From NCBI RefSeq assembly GCF_039941015.1, contig NZ_JBDVFI010000095.1: DNA of 64,000 bases, one strand, 5' to 3'. Source of the DNA: Sedimentitalea sp039941015. Its GTDB lineage: Bacteria > Pseudomonadota > Alphaproteobacteria > Rhodobacterales > Rhodobacteraceae. The notes below the pieces were generated by a model, which did no database searches, was not told the origin of the DNA, and saw only the letters and a program-made list of their open reading frames with translations. Of the stretch, positions 36,432 to 44,840 are shown piece by piece; the stretch's first letter is position 1, and every line of letters begins with the position of its first letter. The position numbers and the translations under genes were made by a program.

Positions 36432-36908
36432 TCAGGGGGTGACCAGTCCGGTCTCGACCAGCATTCCGCGCCGTTTGGCTTCATGCCAATAGCCACGTGA
36501 ATAGTGTTTCACCGCATTGTCATAGCTGCCGTCCGAGATCAGCCACGCGCCTCGCAGGTATTTTCCCGCGTATTTCAGATTGGTTTCGGCATCCAGCAGG
36601 TCCTTGGGTTGGCCTTGGAACCCCATGGACTTGGCCGTTGCCGGAAGGATTTGAAGCAGCCCGTAATAGGGGCGGTTGACGGCTCCGGGTCGGTGCGTGC
36701 TTTCGCGGATTGCGAGGCGGTGCACCAGCGGGCGTGGAATCTCGTAGAGATCCGCGTATTCGTTGATGAGAGCCCGCAGTTCCGGCGTTTCATTCGGATA
36801 AAGAGGCGGGCTCGCGACAACAGGGGCCGGAGAGGTGGTGGCACATGCTGCCGTGACAAGGCACATGGCCATCACGGCCAGCGCACGACGGCGGGGCAGC
36901 GGTAACAT
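36432..36908 (-). CDS. Lytic transglycosylase SLT-domain lipoprotein
   Basis: The 158-residue protein has a lipoprotein signal with lipobox VTAAC (Cys at about residue 22) and an SLT/goose-lysozyme-like domain: the catalytic Glu in LAIRESTHRPGAV, YYGLLQILPATAKSMGF and DAETNLKYAGKYL. It would cleave peptidoglycan glycan strands at the outer membrane's inner face. It is short but holds the whole catalytic core. Single gene. Confidence 0.9.
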   Translation of the reverse strand: MLPLPRRRALAVMAMCLVTAACATTSPAPVVASPPLYPNETPELRALINEYADLYEIPRPLVHRLAIRESTHRPGAVNRPYYGLLQILPATAKSMGFQGQPKDLLDAETNLKYAGKYLRGAWLISDGSYDNAVKHYSRGYWHEAKRRGMLVETGLVTP

Positions 36909-37075
36909 GAAATGTAGAATCCAGTTGTTAATCCGAGCGCAATTTAGTGATCAAATGGCTCTCAGCAAGCAGCGGGTAGCGTGGCGTTGGTTTTGCGCGG
37001 CGGATTGCCGATCGCTGGCTTGTTTTTGCCCATGCGACAGGCCACTCTTTGCAAGAGCAGGATGAGGGAAAGCGG

Positions 37076-37510
37076 ATGGTATATCTGGGATTTGGAAAAG
37101 AAGACTACGAGGCGTTCAAGGCCAATGATCGCGCCGGATCGATACATATGTTGAACCTCGTGAAACTGCGCGAACGGGCCGAGTATGAAGATGGCACCGA
37201 TACATCAGGCCAAGAAGCGTATGCCACCTATGGCCGTCTGAGCGGCCCGGTATTCGAGCGTGTGGGGGGCCGCATCGTGTGGCGTGGCGCGATGGAGCAA
37301 ATGGTGATCGGGCCCAAGGATCTTCAGTGGAATTTGTGTTTTATCGCAGAGTATCCGCAGCCCGGGGCATTTCTCGAGATGTTGAAAGACCCGGAGTATC
37401 GTGTCGCCATGGTGCATCGTCAGGCAGCAGTTGCGGATTCCCGACTGATCCGTATGGACCCGATCGAGGGTGGAACGGGATTTGGCGGCGATGATGCCAA
37501 AGGCGATTGA
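37076..37510 (+). CDS. DUF1330 family protein
   Basis: The 144-residue protein has the ferredoxin-like-fold DUF1330 pattern: HMLNLVKLRERAEY near residue 25 and WNLCFIAEYPQPGAFLEMLKDPEYR, ending with HRQAAVADSRLIRM. Function of the family is unknown. The ATG at 37076 follows GAGGGAAAGCGG and is preferred over an earlier start at 37049. The membrane-protein gene begins a few bases after its stop, so the pair is probably cotranscribed. Confidence 0.8.
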   Translation: MVYLGFGKEDYEAFKANDRAGSIHMLNLVKLRERAEYEDGTDTSGQEAYATYGRLSGPVFERVGGRIVWRGAMEQMVIGPKDLQWNLCFIAEYPQPGAFLEMLKDPEYRVAMVHRQAAVADSRLIRMDPIEGGTGFGGDDAKGD

Positions 37511-37515
37511 TTGCA

Positions 37516-38082
37516 ATGCTGTCTGAAGTCGGACAATGCCTGAGCGAAAGCTGGTCTCCTACGATCGGTGATCCGGGCGTGATGGGATGGGCCACGGTCG
37601 CGGTCTATGGGGTTGCTGCGCTGCTGTGTGCAGTGGCCTTTTACAAGCAACCTTCGGGGCGGCTGAAGGTCTTCGGCTATGGCCTGACGCTCTTGCTGGT
37701 GTTGTTGATGGTCAACAAGCAACTGGACCTTCAATCGGCCCTCACCGCCGGTGCGCGCTGCTTGGCACAATTGCAGGGGTGGTACGAGGACCGGCGGGCG
37801 ATCCAGGTAGGCTTTATCCTGGTGCTGCTGCTCTATTGCATCGGCTTTGGGCTTTTCGTGGTCTGGGTGATGTGGCGGCATCTTGGGCAGATCTGGCTGA
37901 TGCTGCTGGGCCTAATTCTGCTCTTGGCCTTTATCGCGGTGCGCGCGGTCGGGTTTCACCACTTTGATGCCATCATCAACGCACAGGTCGGCAACGTCAA
38001 ATTGAACTGGGTGCTGGAACTGGGCGGCCTGACATTGATCGCGGTGAATGCGTTCTGGTTGATCGTCAGGCGCCGGGCGTGA
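37516..38082 (+). CDS. Hypothetical membrane protein
   Basis: A 188-residue protein with four or five predicted helices (about residues 22-42, 50-66, 93-113, 122-142 and 165-180) and few charged residues in them. I recognise no family. An ATG at 37516 is used; a TTG three codons earlier is also possible. Follows the DUF1330 gene by 5 bases and is convergent with the ribosomal operon. Confidence 0.7.
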   Translation: MLSEVGQCLSESWSPTIGDPGVMGWATVAVYGVAALLCAVAFYKQPSGRLKVFGYGLTLLLVLLMVNKQLDLQSALTAGARCLAQLQGWYEDRRAIQVGFILVLLLYCIGFGLFVVWVMWRHLGQIWLMLLGLILLLAFIAVRAVGFHHFDAIINAQVGNVKLNWVLELGGLTLIAVNAFWLIVRRRA

Positions 38083-38110
38083 CACGCTTCAGAGCCGGGC
38101 CACAGGCATG

Positions 38111-38145
38111 AAAAAAACCGCGCGGGGCAGGGCCACGCGCGGTTT
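38111..38145 (-). terminator. Intrinsic terminator of the rpsF-rpsR-rplI operon
   Basis: A 10-base perfect stem (AAACCGCGCG / CGCGCGGTTT) with an 11-base loop is followed, read on the minus strand, by a further run of T. It lies about 30 bases past the rplI stop and may also stop plus-strand transcripts. Confidence 0.85.
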
Positions 38146-38173
38146 GATGTGAGTGTCTTGTCCGACGAGCAGA

Positions 38174-38815
38174 TCAGGCCTTGGAGGCGTCGTCCGCGTC
38201 AGTTTCTGCAGCGGCGTCGTCAACACCAGCCGCTTCGGCCAGTGCGTCGTCGTCAGATGCGGCAGAGCCGATATCGTCAAACAGTTCCGCGATCTCGAAT
38301 TCGGCCTCGGCCTCTTCTTCTGCGGCCAGTTCCTGAATCGATTTGCCGGATGCTTGCAGTTCTGCCTCTTCGGGCGAACGCGCGACGTTCAGCTTCATCG
38401 TGACATCGACTTCGGGGTGCAGGTTCACTTCGACTTCGTGCAGGCCCAATGCCTTGATCGGCAGGCGGATCAGGACTTGCTTGCGATCAATGGTGAACCC
38501 GGCTTCGGTCGCGGCATCAGCGGCGTCACGTGGTGTGACAGAGCCGTAGAGGTTGCCGCCGTCGGAGGCCGAACGAATCACGATGAACTGCTGACCGTCG
38601 AGCTTGTCGCCAAGCGCCTCGGCTTCCTTGCGGGTTTCTAGGTTGCGCGCTTCGAGTTGCGCTTTCTGTTCGTCGAACGCTGCGATGTTCGCTTTACTGG
38701 CGGTTAGCGCCTTTTTCTGCCGCAGCAGAAAGTTGCGCGCATAACCCGCTTTGACGTCTACGACGTCGCCCATTTGGCCCAGCTTTGCGACACGTTCCAG
38801 AAGGATGACTTGCAT
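38174..38815 (-). CDS. rplI: 50S ribosomal protein L9
   Basis: The 213-residue protein starts with MQVILLERVAKLGQMGDVVDVKAGYARNFLL-type L9 sequence (quoted only in part here: ERVAKLGQMGDVV and YARNFLLRQ), has the linking helix and the C-terminal RNA-binding domain. It is longer than E. coli L9 (149) by an Asp/Glu/Ala-rich tail of about 60 residues, common in alphaproteobacteria. Third gene of the minus-strand ribosomal operon. Confidence 0.96.
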   Translation of the reverse strand: MQVILLERVAKLGQMGDVVDVKAGYARNFLLRQKKALTASKANIAAFDEQKAQLEARNLETRKEAEALGDKLDGQQFIVIRSASDGGNLYGSVTPRDAADAATEAGFTIDRKQVLIRLPIKALGLHEVEVNLHPEVDVTMKLNVARSPEEAELQASGKSIQELAAEEEAEAEFEIAELFDDIGSAASDDDALAEAAGVDDAAAETDADDASKA

Positions 38816-38826
38816 GTGCTTTCTCC

Positions 38827-39054
38827 TTACTTGACGGCGTAGGGCAGCAGGGCGAGGAAGCGTGCGCGTTTGATGGCGCGGGACAGCTCGCGTTGCTTCT
38901 TGGCCGATACGGCGGTGATGCGGGACGGAACGATCTTGCCGCGTTCGCTGATATAGCGCTGCAGCAGACGTGTGTCTTTATAGTCGATGGCCGGTGCATT
39001 GTCGCCCGAGAAGGGGCAGACTTTGCGGCGGCGGAAAAATGGTTTGGCTGCCAT
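38827..39054 (-). CDS. rpsR: 30S ribosomal protein S18
   Basis: The 75-residue basic protein shows the S18 hallmarks FFRRRKVCPFSGD, DYKDTRLLQRYISERGKI and PSRITAVSAKKQRELSRAIK. It binds 16S rRNA together with S6, encoded just upstream in the operon. Standard length and position. Confidence 0.97.
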   Translation of the reverse strand: MAAKPFFRRRKVCPFSGDNAPAIDYKDTRLLQRYISERGKIVPSRITAVSAKKQRELSRAIKRARFLALLPYAVK

Positions 39055-39083
39055 GGTTTACAGTCCTTTTCTCAAGCTATTGA

Positions 39084-39437
39084 TCAGCGGCGTTCGCGGC
39101 GGTTGTCGCGTTCGTCACGCTTTTGCATCTGGACCGACGGGCCTTCTTTATGCTCGTCAACCTTGATGGTCAGAACCCGCATGACGTCGTCGTGCAGACG
39201 CATCAGGCGTTCCATTTCCTGAACGGCCGGTGCCGGGGCATCGGTGCGCAGATAGGCATAGTGGCCCTTGCGGTTCTTGTTGATCTTGTAGGCCATGGTC
39301 TTGACGCCCCAGTATTCCTGGTCGACCAGCGTGCCGCCGTTGTCGGACAGCACAGCACCGAAATGTTCGATAAGGCCTTCAGCTTGCGTGTTGGACAGAT
39401 CCTGACGCGCAATCATGACATGCTCATAGAGTGGCAT
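39084..39437 (-). CDS. rpsF: 30S ribosomal protein S6
   Basis: The 117-residue protein has S6 features: MPLYEHVMIARQDLS at the start, EYWGVKTMAYKINKNRKGHY in the middle and a charged Arg/Glu tail. It pairs with S18 on the 30S platform. The frame is open to 39506 but the ATG at 39437 begins the family N-terminus and has an AGGAGTC ribosome site. First gene of rpsF-rpsR-rplI. Confidence 0.96.
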   Translation of the reverse strand: MPLYEHVMIARQDLSNTQAEGLIEHFGAVLSDNGGTLVDQEYWGVKTMAYKINKNRKGHYAYLRTDAPAPAVQEMERLMRLHDDVMRVLTIKVDEHKEGPSVQMQKRDERDNRRERR

Positions 39438-39840
39438 GTTGACTCCTGTTCTTGTTTCAAGGCGCATTTCAAAGGTGGGGCCAGTATCCCTTCGCGGCCC
39501 CGCCACGAGAGACTGCGCGGTTCAGATCGTTGCGAAAGGAACGCTCCATATACACTGATTTGCAATCAGGGCAAGTCCGAGATGCGCCGTTGTTCTACGT
39601 GGACAGCGTTCCGGCGCTTACCTGCATGGCCGATTGCAACCAGACCCTTTAGAATCTGACACAAAGGCCGATGTTTCAGGCACAATTCACGGCTCTTTGT
39701 TCACACGGGATTACAATCCGTTGGGGCACTGTTCATCTGCTCACAGATCCTGTTTGGTTTTCCAGAGTTGGTTTCCCGCCGACAACGCATAGGTAGGTCG
39801 GGTGAGAGATACCCTGATCCCCAAGAGGAACACTGAGAAT
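39438..39840. other. Intergenic region between rpsF and the first yceI gene
   Basis: These 403 bases separate divergent genes and hold no convincing open frame. They carry the probable rpsF promoter (39547-39574) and the leader of the yceI gene with its AAGAGGAACAC-type ribosome site. Nothing else recognisable. Confidence 0.6.
39547..39574 (-). promoter_or_regulatory. Sigma70-like promoter of rpsF-rpsR-rplI
   Basis: On the minus strand TTGCCC and TATATG are separated by 16 bases, which places the start about 100 bases before rpsF. The spacer includes an imperfect dyad (TGATT...AATCA). Confidence 0.5.
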
Positions 39841-40428
39841 ATGAAACCCATCCTTTTTGCCGCTGCACTTAGCCTTGTCGCGACAACGGCTGCCGCCGAA
39901 CCAGAAGCCTACACACTGGACCCCAGCCACAGTCAGGTTCTGTTCAGCTACAACCACCTAGGCTATTCGACGACCTGGGGCATGTTCTCGGGTTTTGAAG
40001 GCAAGATCAGCTTTGATGCTGACGTGCCTGAAGCGTCGAGTGTCGAAGTTTCCATGCCTGTCACGTCGATGCTGACGGGCTGGGAAGACCGGTTCAAGCA
40101 CTTCATGTCGCCGGAGTTCTTTGGCGCTACTGATGACGAGATGATCACCTTTGTCTCCACGGGAATCGAAGTGACCGGAGAGAATACCGCGCTCATCACC
40201 GGGGATCTCACGCTGAACGGAGTGACCAAAGAGGTCGTTCTGGATACCAAGCTGAACCAGGCGGGGATGCACCCGATGGCGAACACGCCTTGGGCCGGAT
40301 TTGACGCGACGACGCAATTGGTCCGTTCCGACTATAATCTGGGTATGTTCGCGCCTTACGTAAGCGACGAGGTCGAGCTTAAAATCTCGGTCGAGGCACA
40401 AAAAGCAACCGGCAGCGACGAAAGCTGA
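39841..40428 (+). CDS. YceI family periplasmic protein
   Basis: A 195-residue secreted protein: signal peptide to about TTAAAE, then the YceI lipocalin-like beta-barrel with YTLDPSHSQVLFSYNHLGYS, STWGMFSGFEGKISFD-type strands and GDLTLNGVTKEVVLD. YceI proteins bind isoprenoids such as polyprenols or quinone-like lipids; the ligand here is unknown. It is the first of three YceI-domain genes in 2.7 kb and is followed by its own terminator. Confidence 0.92.
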   Translation: MKPILFAAALSLVATTAAAEPEAYTLDPSHSQVLFSYNHLGYSTTWGMFSGFEGKISFDADVPEASSVEVSMPVTSMLTGWEDRFKHFMSPEFFGATDDEMITFVSTGIEVTGENTALITGDLTLNGVTKEVVLDTKLNQAGMHPMANTPWAGFDATTQLVRSDYNLGMFAPYVSDEVELKISVEAQKATGSDES

Positions 40429-40438
40429 TCGCTTCATT

Positions 40439-40474
40439 TACCGCGGGTCTGCATTGGGCCCGCGGTATTTTTTT
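40439..40474 (+). terminator. Intrinsic terminator after the first yceI gene
   Basis: A 9-base perfect stem (TACCGCGGG / CCCGCGGTA) with an 11-base loop and seven T residues, starting 11 bases after the stop. Confidence 0.9.
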
Positions 40475-40552
40475 GCCCTGCGGTCTTGTTCCCTGTGCGT
40501 CAAGCGCGCAACGTTGTCGGGATAGGGTGGCCGAGTTTTCCCGGAGGATTGT

Positions 40553-41143
40553 ATGAGCAGAAAGACGATTGCGGCAGGTGTGCTTGCGGCGTTTGCGATG
40601 GCTTCGGCTGCGCAGGCAGAAATCTGGATGGTGGACCCGGAACATACCGAAGTTCGCGTCTATTGGGACCACGCCGGATTTTCAGAGCAATCGCTTGAAT
40701 TCACCGAGGTCGATGGCTCGCTGAACTTTTCGCTGGATTCCGTTCCGAGTTCGACCGCGTTTTTTACGATCCCGGTCAGCAGCATGGAAACCGGTGTTGA
40801 GCGGTTCAATAATGATCTTTGGAGCGACACGTTCTTTGATGTCGAAAACTATCCGTTGCTCAGCTTCAACTCGACCTCCTTTCAGCAGGTCGGCCCAAAG
40901 CAGTTGAAGGTCAAAGGCGATCTGACGATCAAAGATGTGACCAAGGAGGCCGAATTCGATGTCACCGTTCACAATGTGGGCGAACATCCGGTTGGCAAAT
41001 ACTTCAAGTATTTCGCAGGCAAGTGGTTGGGGGTGACCGCTGTTGCGACGATCAAGCGATCCGAGTGGAACATGGGCGCGTTCGTACCCATGGGATCGGA
41101 CGAAATCCGCATCGTGATCAATTCGGAACTCAAGGAACAGTAG
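40553..41143 (+). CDS. YceI family periplasmic protein (second copy)
   Basis: The 196-residue protein has a signal peptide (MSRKTIAAGVLAAFAMASAAQA) and the YceI domain with WMVDPEHTEVRVYWDHAGFS, DVENYPLLSFNSTSF and GDLTIKDVTKEAEFDV. It is clearly diverged from the first copy, so it is not a recent duplication. Preceded by CCCGGAGGATTGT. It is convergent with the b561-YceI fusion gene. Confidence 0.92.
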   Translation: MSRKTIAAGVLAAFAMASAAQAEIWMVDPEHTEVRVYWDHAGFSEQSLEFTEVDGSLNFSLDSVPSSTAFFTIPVSSMETGVERFNNDLWSDTFFDVENYPLLSFNSTSFQQVGPKQLKVKGDLTIKDVTKEAEFDVTVHNVGEHPVGKYFKYFAGKWLGVTAVATIKRSEWNMGAFVPMGSDEIRIVINSELKEQ

Positions 41144-41223
41144 GGCAGTTAACGCCAGCTGGCTGTTTGCTGATCGCGGCAATTTCCCGCGGTGCTGGCT
41201 CTGCAGACATAGGTGCTGACTGA

Positions 41224-42516
41224 TCAGTCGCTGGCCGAAGGTTTCGTAGCGATGAGCGAAACATTGATATCCACGGCAAATCCCAACGACGTTTCGTCGG
41301 GCATGTTTGCACCGATACCGTAGTCGAGCCGCTGGAGCGTCAGTGTGCCGTTCATTGTTGCGGTCTCGCCCTCAAGTTTCAGATTGAACGGCAATGTCAC
41401 AGGGATTGTCACGTCACGCAGGGTGAGCGGCCCGGTGGCGACATAGCCGGTTTCGGTCTTGGTTATGTCTGCGGCGAACCGAGCGGCGGGGAATGTCTCG
41501 GCATCAAAGAAGTCCGGACCCATGGCCTGCTGCGTGACGCTACCCAATGTCAGAGACGGGATCGCGACGCTCACCTCCACGTTTCCGGCGGGGCCGGGGG
41601 CTGTAGGGTCTTCAAAGATGATATCGGCGGTCCAGTCGTCGAACTGGCCAGTGACGGTGCTGCCCATTTGGGTGATAGAGAGTGCCAGCATTCCTTCGGT
41701 GACCTGCCAGCCGGACGGTGCGGCGTCGGCGGTCTGGTTCGTCGCTGCTGGCTCTGCCGGGGATTCGGTGACCCGAGTCGGGGTGTTCGTTTCTGCCGTT
41801 GTATGTCGCGTTTCTGGAGCGAAAAGCCCGAGCAAAGCTGCGATGCCAAGCGCGGCACACCATGTAGCAAGTGCGGCAGCGAAAGGCAGTGCAAGATGCG
41901 CTTTGCCTGTGGCGGTTTCCTCGATAACGCCGTCGCCGGGCAGCATTCGACGCAGCGTGGAATCGCGATCAACAATCTGGTGTTTGAGCGCGCCTGCGAT
42001 ATGCAGAATGAGCGACACGAGAAGAACCCGTTCCAGTACCATATGAAGCGTGGCGAAGAGTTCTGAGACGGCCTCGTCCTTGGGAACGAACGGCAGCGAC
42101 TGTCCAAATGGCCACCAGATTGGCGCAAAGCCGACCGTGGCGGCATGATGAATCCATCCCGTCAGGGGAACGAGCACAAGAGAGCCATAGAGCAGCCAAT
42201 GCACGGTCTCGGCCAGAAAGGTCTCAAGACGGCGATCCGGGTGCAGTGGTGCTGGTTTTGGCTGTGTGCAGGCCCAGAGGATGCGGGCGAGGGCCACGAC
42301 AAAGATCAGCACACCCGTGGTTTTATGCATCGAGAACAGAAGTGCTGTGCGCAGGATGTCATCCTGGGTGCTGGCCACCTCGGGATTGCTCAGGTCGTGC
42401 GCCATATCGTGCGCAATCAGACCAAGGGGAATCACGGTCAGGATCAACAGCGCGGTGAGCCAGTGAAAGCTCTTGCTGACAGCACCGTACCGGATCGAGG
42501 TGTTTTTCAGTGCCAT
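41224..42516 (-). CDS. Cytochrome b561 fused to a C-terminal YceI domain
   Basis: The 430-residue protein begins with a cytochrome b561 domain: four helices in about residues 15-190 with haem-ligand His in SKSFHWLTALL, HKTTGVLIF, HWLLYGSLVLVPL and LILHIAGALKHQ. A further helix near 220-245 leads to a YceI domain (about 275-425: FPAARFAADITK, GPLTLRDVTIPVTLPFNLK). The fusion would place a lipid-binding barrel in the periplasm next to an electron-carrying membrane domain. Start at 42516 behind GGAGAAAACG. Divergent from fabD across a 157-base gap. Confidence 0.9.
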   Translation of the reverse strand: MALKNTSIRYGAVSKSFHWLTALLILTVIPLGLIAHDMAHDLSNPEVASTQDDILRTALLFSMHKTTGVLIFVVALARILWACTQPKPAPLHPDRRLETFLAETVHWLLYGSLVLVPLTGWIHHAATVGFAPIWWPFGQSLPFVPKDEAVSELFATLHMVLERVLLVSLILHIAGALKHQIVDRDSTLRRMLPGDGVIEETATGKAHLALPFAAALATWCAALGIAALLGLFAPETRHTTAETNTPTRVTESPAEPAATNQTADAAPSGWQVTEGMLALSITQMGSTVTGQFDDWTADIIFEDPTAPGPAGNVEVSVAIPSLTLGSVTQQAMGPDFFDAETFPAARFAADITKTETGYVATGPLTLRDVTIPVTLPFNLKLEGETATMNGTLTLQRLDYGIGANMPDETSLGFAVDINVSLIATKPSASD

Positions 42517-42673
42517 CGTTTTCTCCGCAGGCGGTTTCGGAGAAGATAGGGAATTTGATCGCAGGCACAACGGCGGGCATGCACAGAAGGCGCGCAAGGA
42601 CGCACAGGGTTGTGTACCGTTGCCTCTATTAGCGCGGCGGGATATGCCAAAGACGGGTATTTGGAGGCATTAC

Positions 42674-43612
42674 ATGAGCAAAGCATTTGTTTTTCCCGGT
42701 CAGGGCGCACAGGCGATAGGTATGGGGCAGGCGCTCGCCGCCGCGTACCCTGAGGCGCAGGCAGTATTTGACGAAGTAGATGACGCGCTAAACGAAAAGC
42801 TGAGCGCGTTAATCTGGGAGGGCGAAATTGCTGATCTGACCCTGACGCGAAATGCGCAGCCGGCGTTGATGGCGACGTCGATGGCGGCGATGCGGGCCTT
42901 GGAGGCCGAAGGGGTAACAATTTCGGCAGCCGGGTTTGTGGCCGGGCATTCACTGGGCGAATATTCCGCACTCGCAGCGGCCGGGGCATTGAGCGTTGGC
43001 GATACCGCCAAGCTGCTGCGCACCCGCGGCCAGGCGATGCAGGATGCGGTGCCGGTAGGTCAGGGTGCGATGGCCGCGATCCTTGGGCTGGATCTGGCTG
43101 CTGTGCGCGAGGTTGCCGAGGCGGCAGCGCAGGGCGACGTCTGTCAGGCGGCGAACGACAATGATCCGACACAGGTCGTGGTGTCCGGTGCCAAGGCGGC
43201 GGTTGAACGTGCCGCAGTGATCGCCAAAGAGCGCGGCGCAAAGCGCGCGGTCATGCTGCCGGTGAGTGCGCCGTTTCACTGTGCACTGATGCAGCCTGCG
43301 GCGGATGTGATGGCCGAAGCACTTGCAAACGTGGCGTTTCAGGCTCCGGCAGTGCCAGTGGTGGCAAATGTACGGGCCGAGGCGGTCAGTGACCCGGATA
43401 CGCTCCGGGCCCTTTTGGTCGAGCAGGTGACCGGTGCGGTGCGGTGGCGCGAGAGCGTTGAGTACATGGGGGCACAAGGGGTTTCGGAGGCATGGGAGAT
43501 CGGTGCAGGCAAAGCGCTGTCAGGCATGATCCGCAAGATCAATCGCGAGATAACATGCAAGGCCGTGGGTACGCCGGATGATGTGAAGGCAGCCGCCGAG
43601 AGCCTCGGTTGA
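42674..43612 (+). CDS. fabD: Malonyl-CoA:ACP acyltransferase
   Basis: Loads malonyl groups onto acyl carrier protein for type II fatty-acid synthesis. The 312-residue protein has FVFPGQGAQAIGMG, the nucleophile elbow AGHSLGEYSALAAAG with the active Ser, and VSAPFHCALM with the catalytic His. The true start at 42674 follows TTTGGAGGCATTAC; the frame is open from 42473 inside the divergent gene. It heads a cluster fabD-fabG-acpP-fabF. Confidence 0.96.
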   Translation: MSKAFVFPGQGAQAIGMGQALAAAYPEAQAVFDEVDDALNEKLSALIWEGEIADLTLTRNAQPALMATSMAAMRALEAEGVTISAAGFVAGHSLGEYSALAAAGALSVGDTAKLLRTRGQAMQDAVPVGQGAMAAILGLDLAAVREVAEAAAQGDVCQAANDNDPTQVVVSGAKAAVERAAVIAKERGAKRAVMLPVSAPFHCALMQPAADVMAEALANVAFQAPAVPVVANVRAEAVSDPDTLRALLVEQVTGAVRWRESVEYMGAQGVSEAWEIGAGKALSGMIRKINREITCKAVGTPDDVKAAAESLG

Positions 43613-43630
43613 GAAGAAAAGGAAAACGAG

Positions 43631-44368
43631 ATGTTTGATCTGACGGGAAAATGCGCGCTGATCACTGGTGCATCAGGTGGTATCGGCGGTGACATCGCGC
43701 GGGCATTGCACGGAGCTGGCGCGACTGTGGGTTTGTCGGGCACGCGGGTGGAACCGCTTGAGGCGCTGGCGGCAGAGCTTGGTGAGCGCGCGCATGTGTT
43801 GCCCTGCAATCTGAGCGACCCGGAGGCTGTCGATGCGTTGCCCAAGCAGGCGATCGAGGCGATGGGCGCAGTGGATATCCTCGTAAACAATGCCGGGATC
43901 ACGCGCGACAACCTGTTCATGCGCATGTCGGTCGACGAATGGCAGAGCGTGCTTGACGTGAACCTGACGTCTACCTTCCGGCTGTGCAAGGGCGTGATAC
44001 GCGGCATGATGAAATCCCGGTGGGGACGGATCGTGAATATCAGTTCGGTCGTCGGGACGACGGGCAATCCGGGGCAGGCCAACTATGCGGCATCAAAGGC
44101 CGGCATGATCGGTATGTCCAAGAGCCTAGCCTATGAGGTCGCGAGCCGGGGCATTACCGTGAATGCGGTTGCGCCGGGGTTTATCACGACTGCGATGACC
44201 GACAAACTGACTGAGGATCAGAAAGCTGGTATTCTGGGGCAGGTGCCAGCGGGGCGAATGGGCGACGCCGACGAGATTGCCGCGGCTGTCTTGTATCTGG
44301 CCAGCCCCGAAGCGGGTTATGTGACTGGCGCGACCTTGCACGTGAATGGCGGCATGGCCATGTTGTAA
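43631..44368 (+). CDS. fabG: 3-oxoacyl-ACP reductase
   Basis: NADPH-dependent reduction of 3-oxoacyl-ACP. The 245-residue SDR has ITGASGGIGGDIA, NNAGITRDNL, the Ser of NISSVVG and YAASKAGMIGMSK, and ends GYVTGATLHVNGGMAML as FabG proteins do. It begins 18 bases after fabD. Its place beside fabD, acpP and fabF makes the housekeeping FabG assignment more secure than for the other SDRs in this window. Confidence 0.95.
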   Translation: MFDLTGKCALITGASGGIGGDIARALHGAGATVGLSGTRVEPLEALAAELGERAHVLPCNLSDPEAVDALPKQAIEAMGAVDILVNNAGITRDNLFMRMSVDEWQSVLDVNLTSTFRLCKGVIRGMMKSRWGRIVNISSVVGTTGNPGQANYAASKAGMIGMSKSLAYEVASRGITVNAVAPGFITTAMTDKLTEDQKAGILGQVPAGRMGDADEIAAAVLYLASPEAGYVTGATLHVNGGMAML

Positions 44369-44375
44369 GGCCGCT

Positions 44376-44498
44376 TCAGCGCTTGTCCTGATTGTCTGAC
44401 CCGGATGACCCGAGTCGCAGCAGGCGAAGCACGAGGAAACTGAGGATCAGAACAGCGAGGAGGAGGAGCAGGCTTTGCGCTTCGTGCAATTGAATCAT
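44376..44498 (-). CDS. Small single-pass membrane protein (40 residues)
   Basis: A 40-residue frame: short polar N-terminus (MIQLHEAQ), one Leu-rich membrane helix (residues 9-27), then a basic LRLLRLG turn and a polar tail. The ATG has an ideal AAGGAGA ribosome site at 8 bases, which is the main reason to believe it. It is convergent with fabG (7 bases apart). I recognise no family; it resembles small bacterial membrane peptides in layout. Confidence 0.6.
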   Translation of the reverse strand: MIQLHEAQSLLLLLAVLILSFLVLRLLRLGSSGSDNQDKR

Positions 44499-44840
44499 CG
44501 AATTGTCTCCTTGCGGCATTTGCCCTGCAGTCAAGGGTTTCATGTTGTACCCCCGGGCCTTCGGCCCTTGTTTCGCGACTGAGGACAGTTTATCTCCGAA
44601 AAAGGACAATTTTTCGGCAGGTTCTAGACCTAAAGATGAAGTGATTGGGTCTTTTCGAAAGCGTTTGCCTATTTGCAACTCTGTGCTATAGGCGGCGCAA
44701 TCCTGACAGGCGGCGGTACAACGTCCGGCTGTCATACCCGGAACGCCGGGAACGAGCCGCCCAATCGGGCGATACCAACCGACCCCGAGCGGGCGAGGGC
44801 AGACTTGGGCGAAAAGCCCGCAATGGAATGAGGAAGTAAC
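44499..44840. other. Intergenic region and leader upstream of acpP
   Basis: These 342 bases hold no further gene. They contain a promoter-like pair for acpP at 44665-44692 and, after it, a GC-rich leader of about 140 bases with several small hairpins (near CCGGAACGCCGG, CGCCCAATCGGGCG and GGGCGAAAAGCCC), ending in the GAGGAAGTAAC ribosome site. Confidence 0.6.
44665..44692 (+). promoter_or_regulatory. Sigma70-like promoter of acpP
   Basis: TTGCCT and TATAGG with a 16-base spacer. The predicted transcript starts near 44699, leaving a long leader of about 140 bases before acpP. Confidence 0.5.

Noticed and set aside
44540..44570. GGGCC-TTC-GGCCC hairpin upstream of acpP
   Set aside because: Short stem, no T tract and no gene ending just before it.
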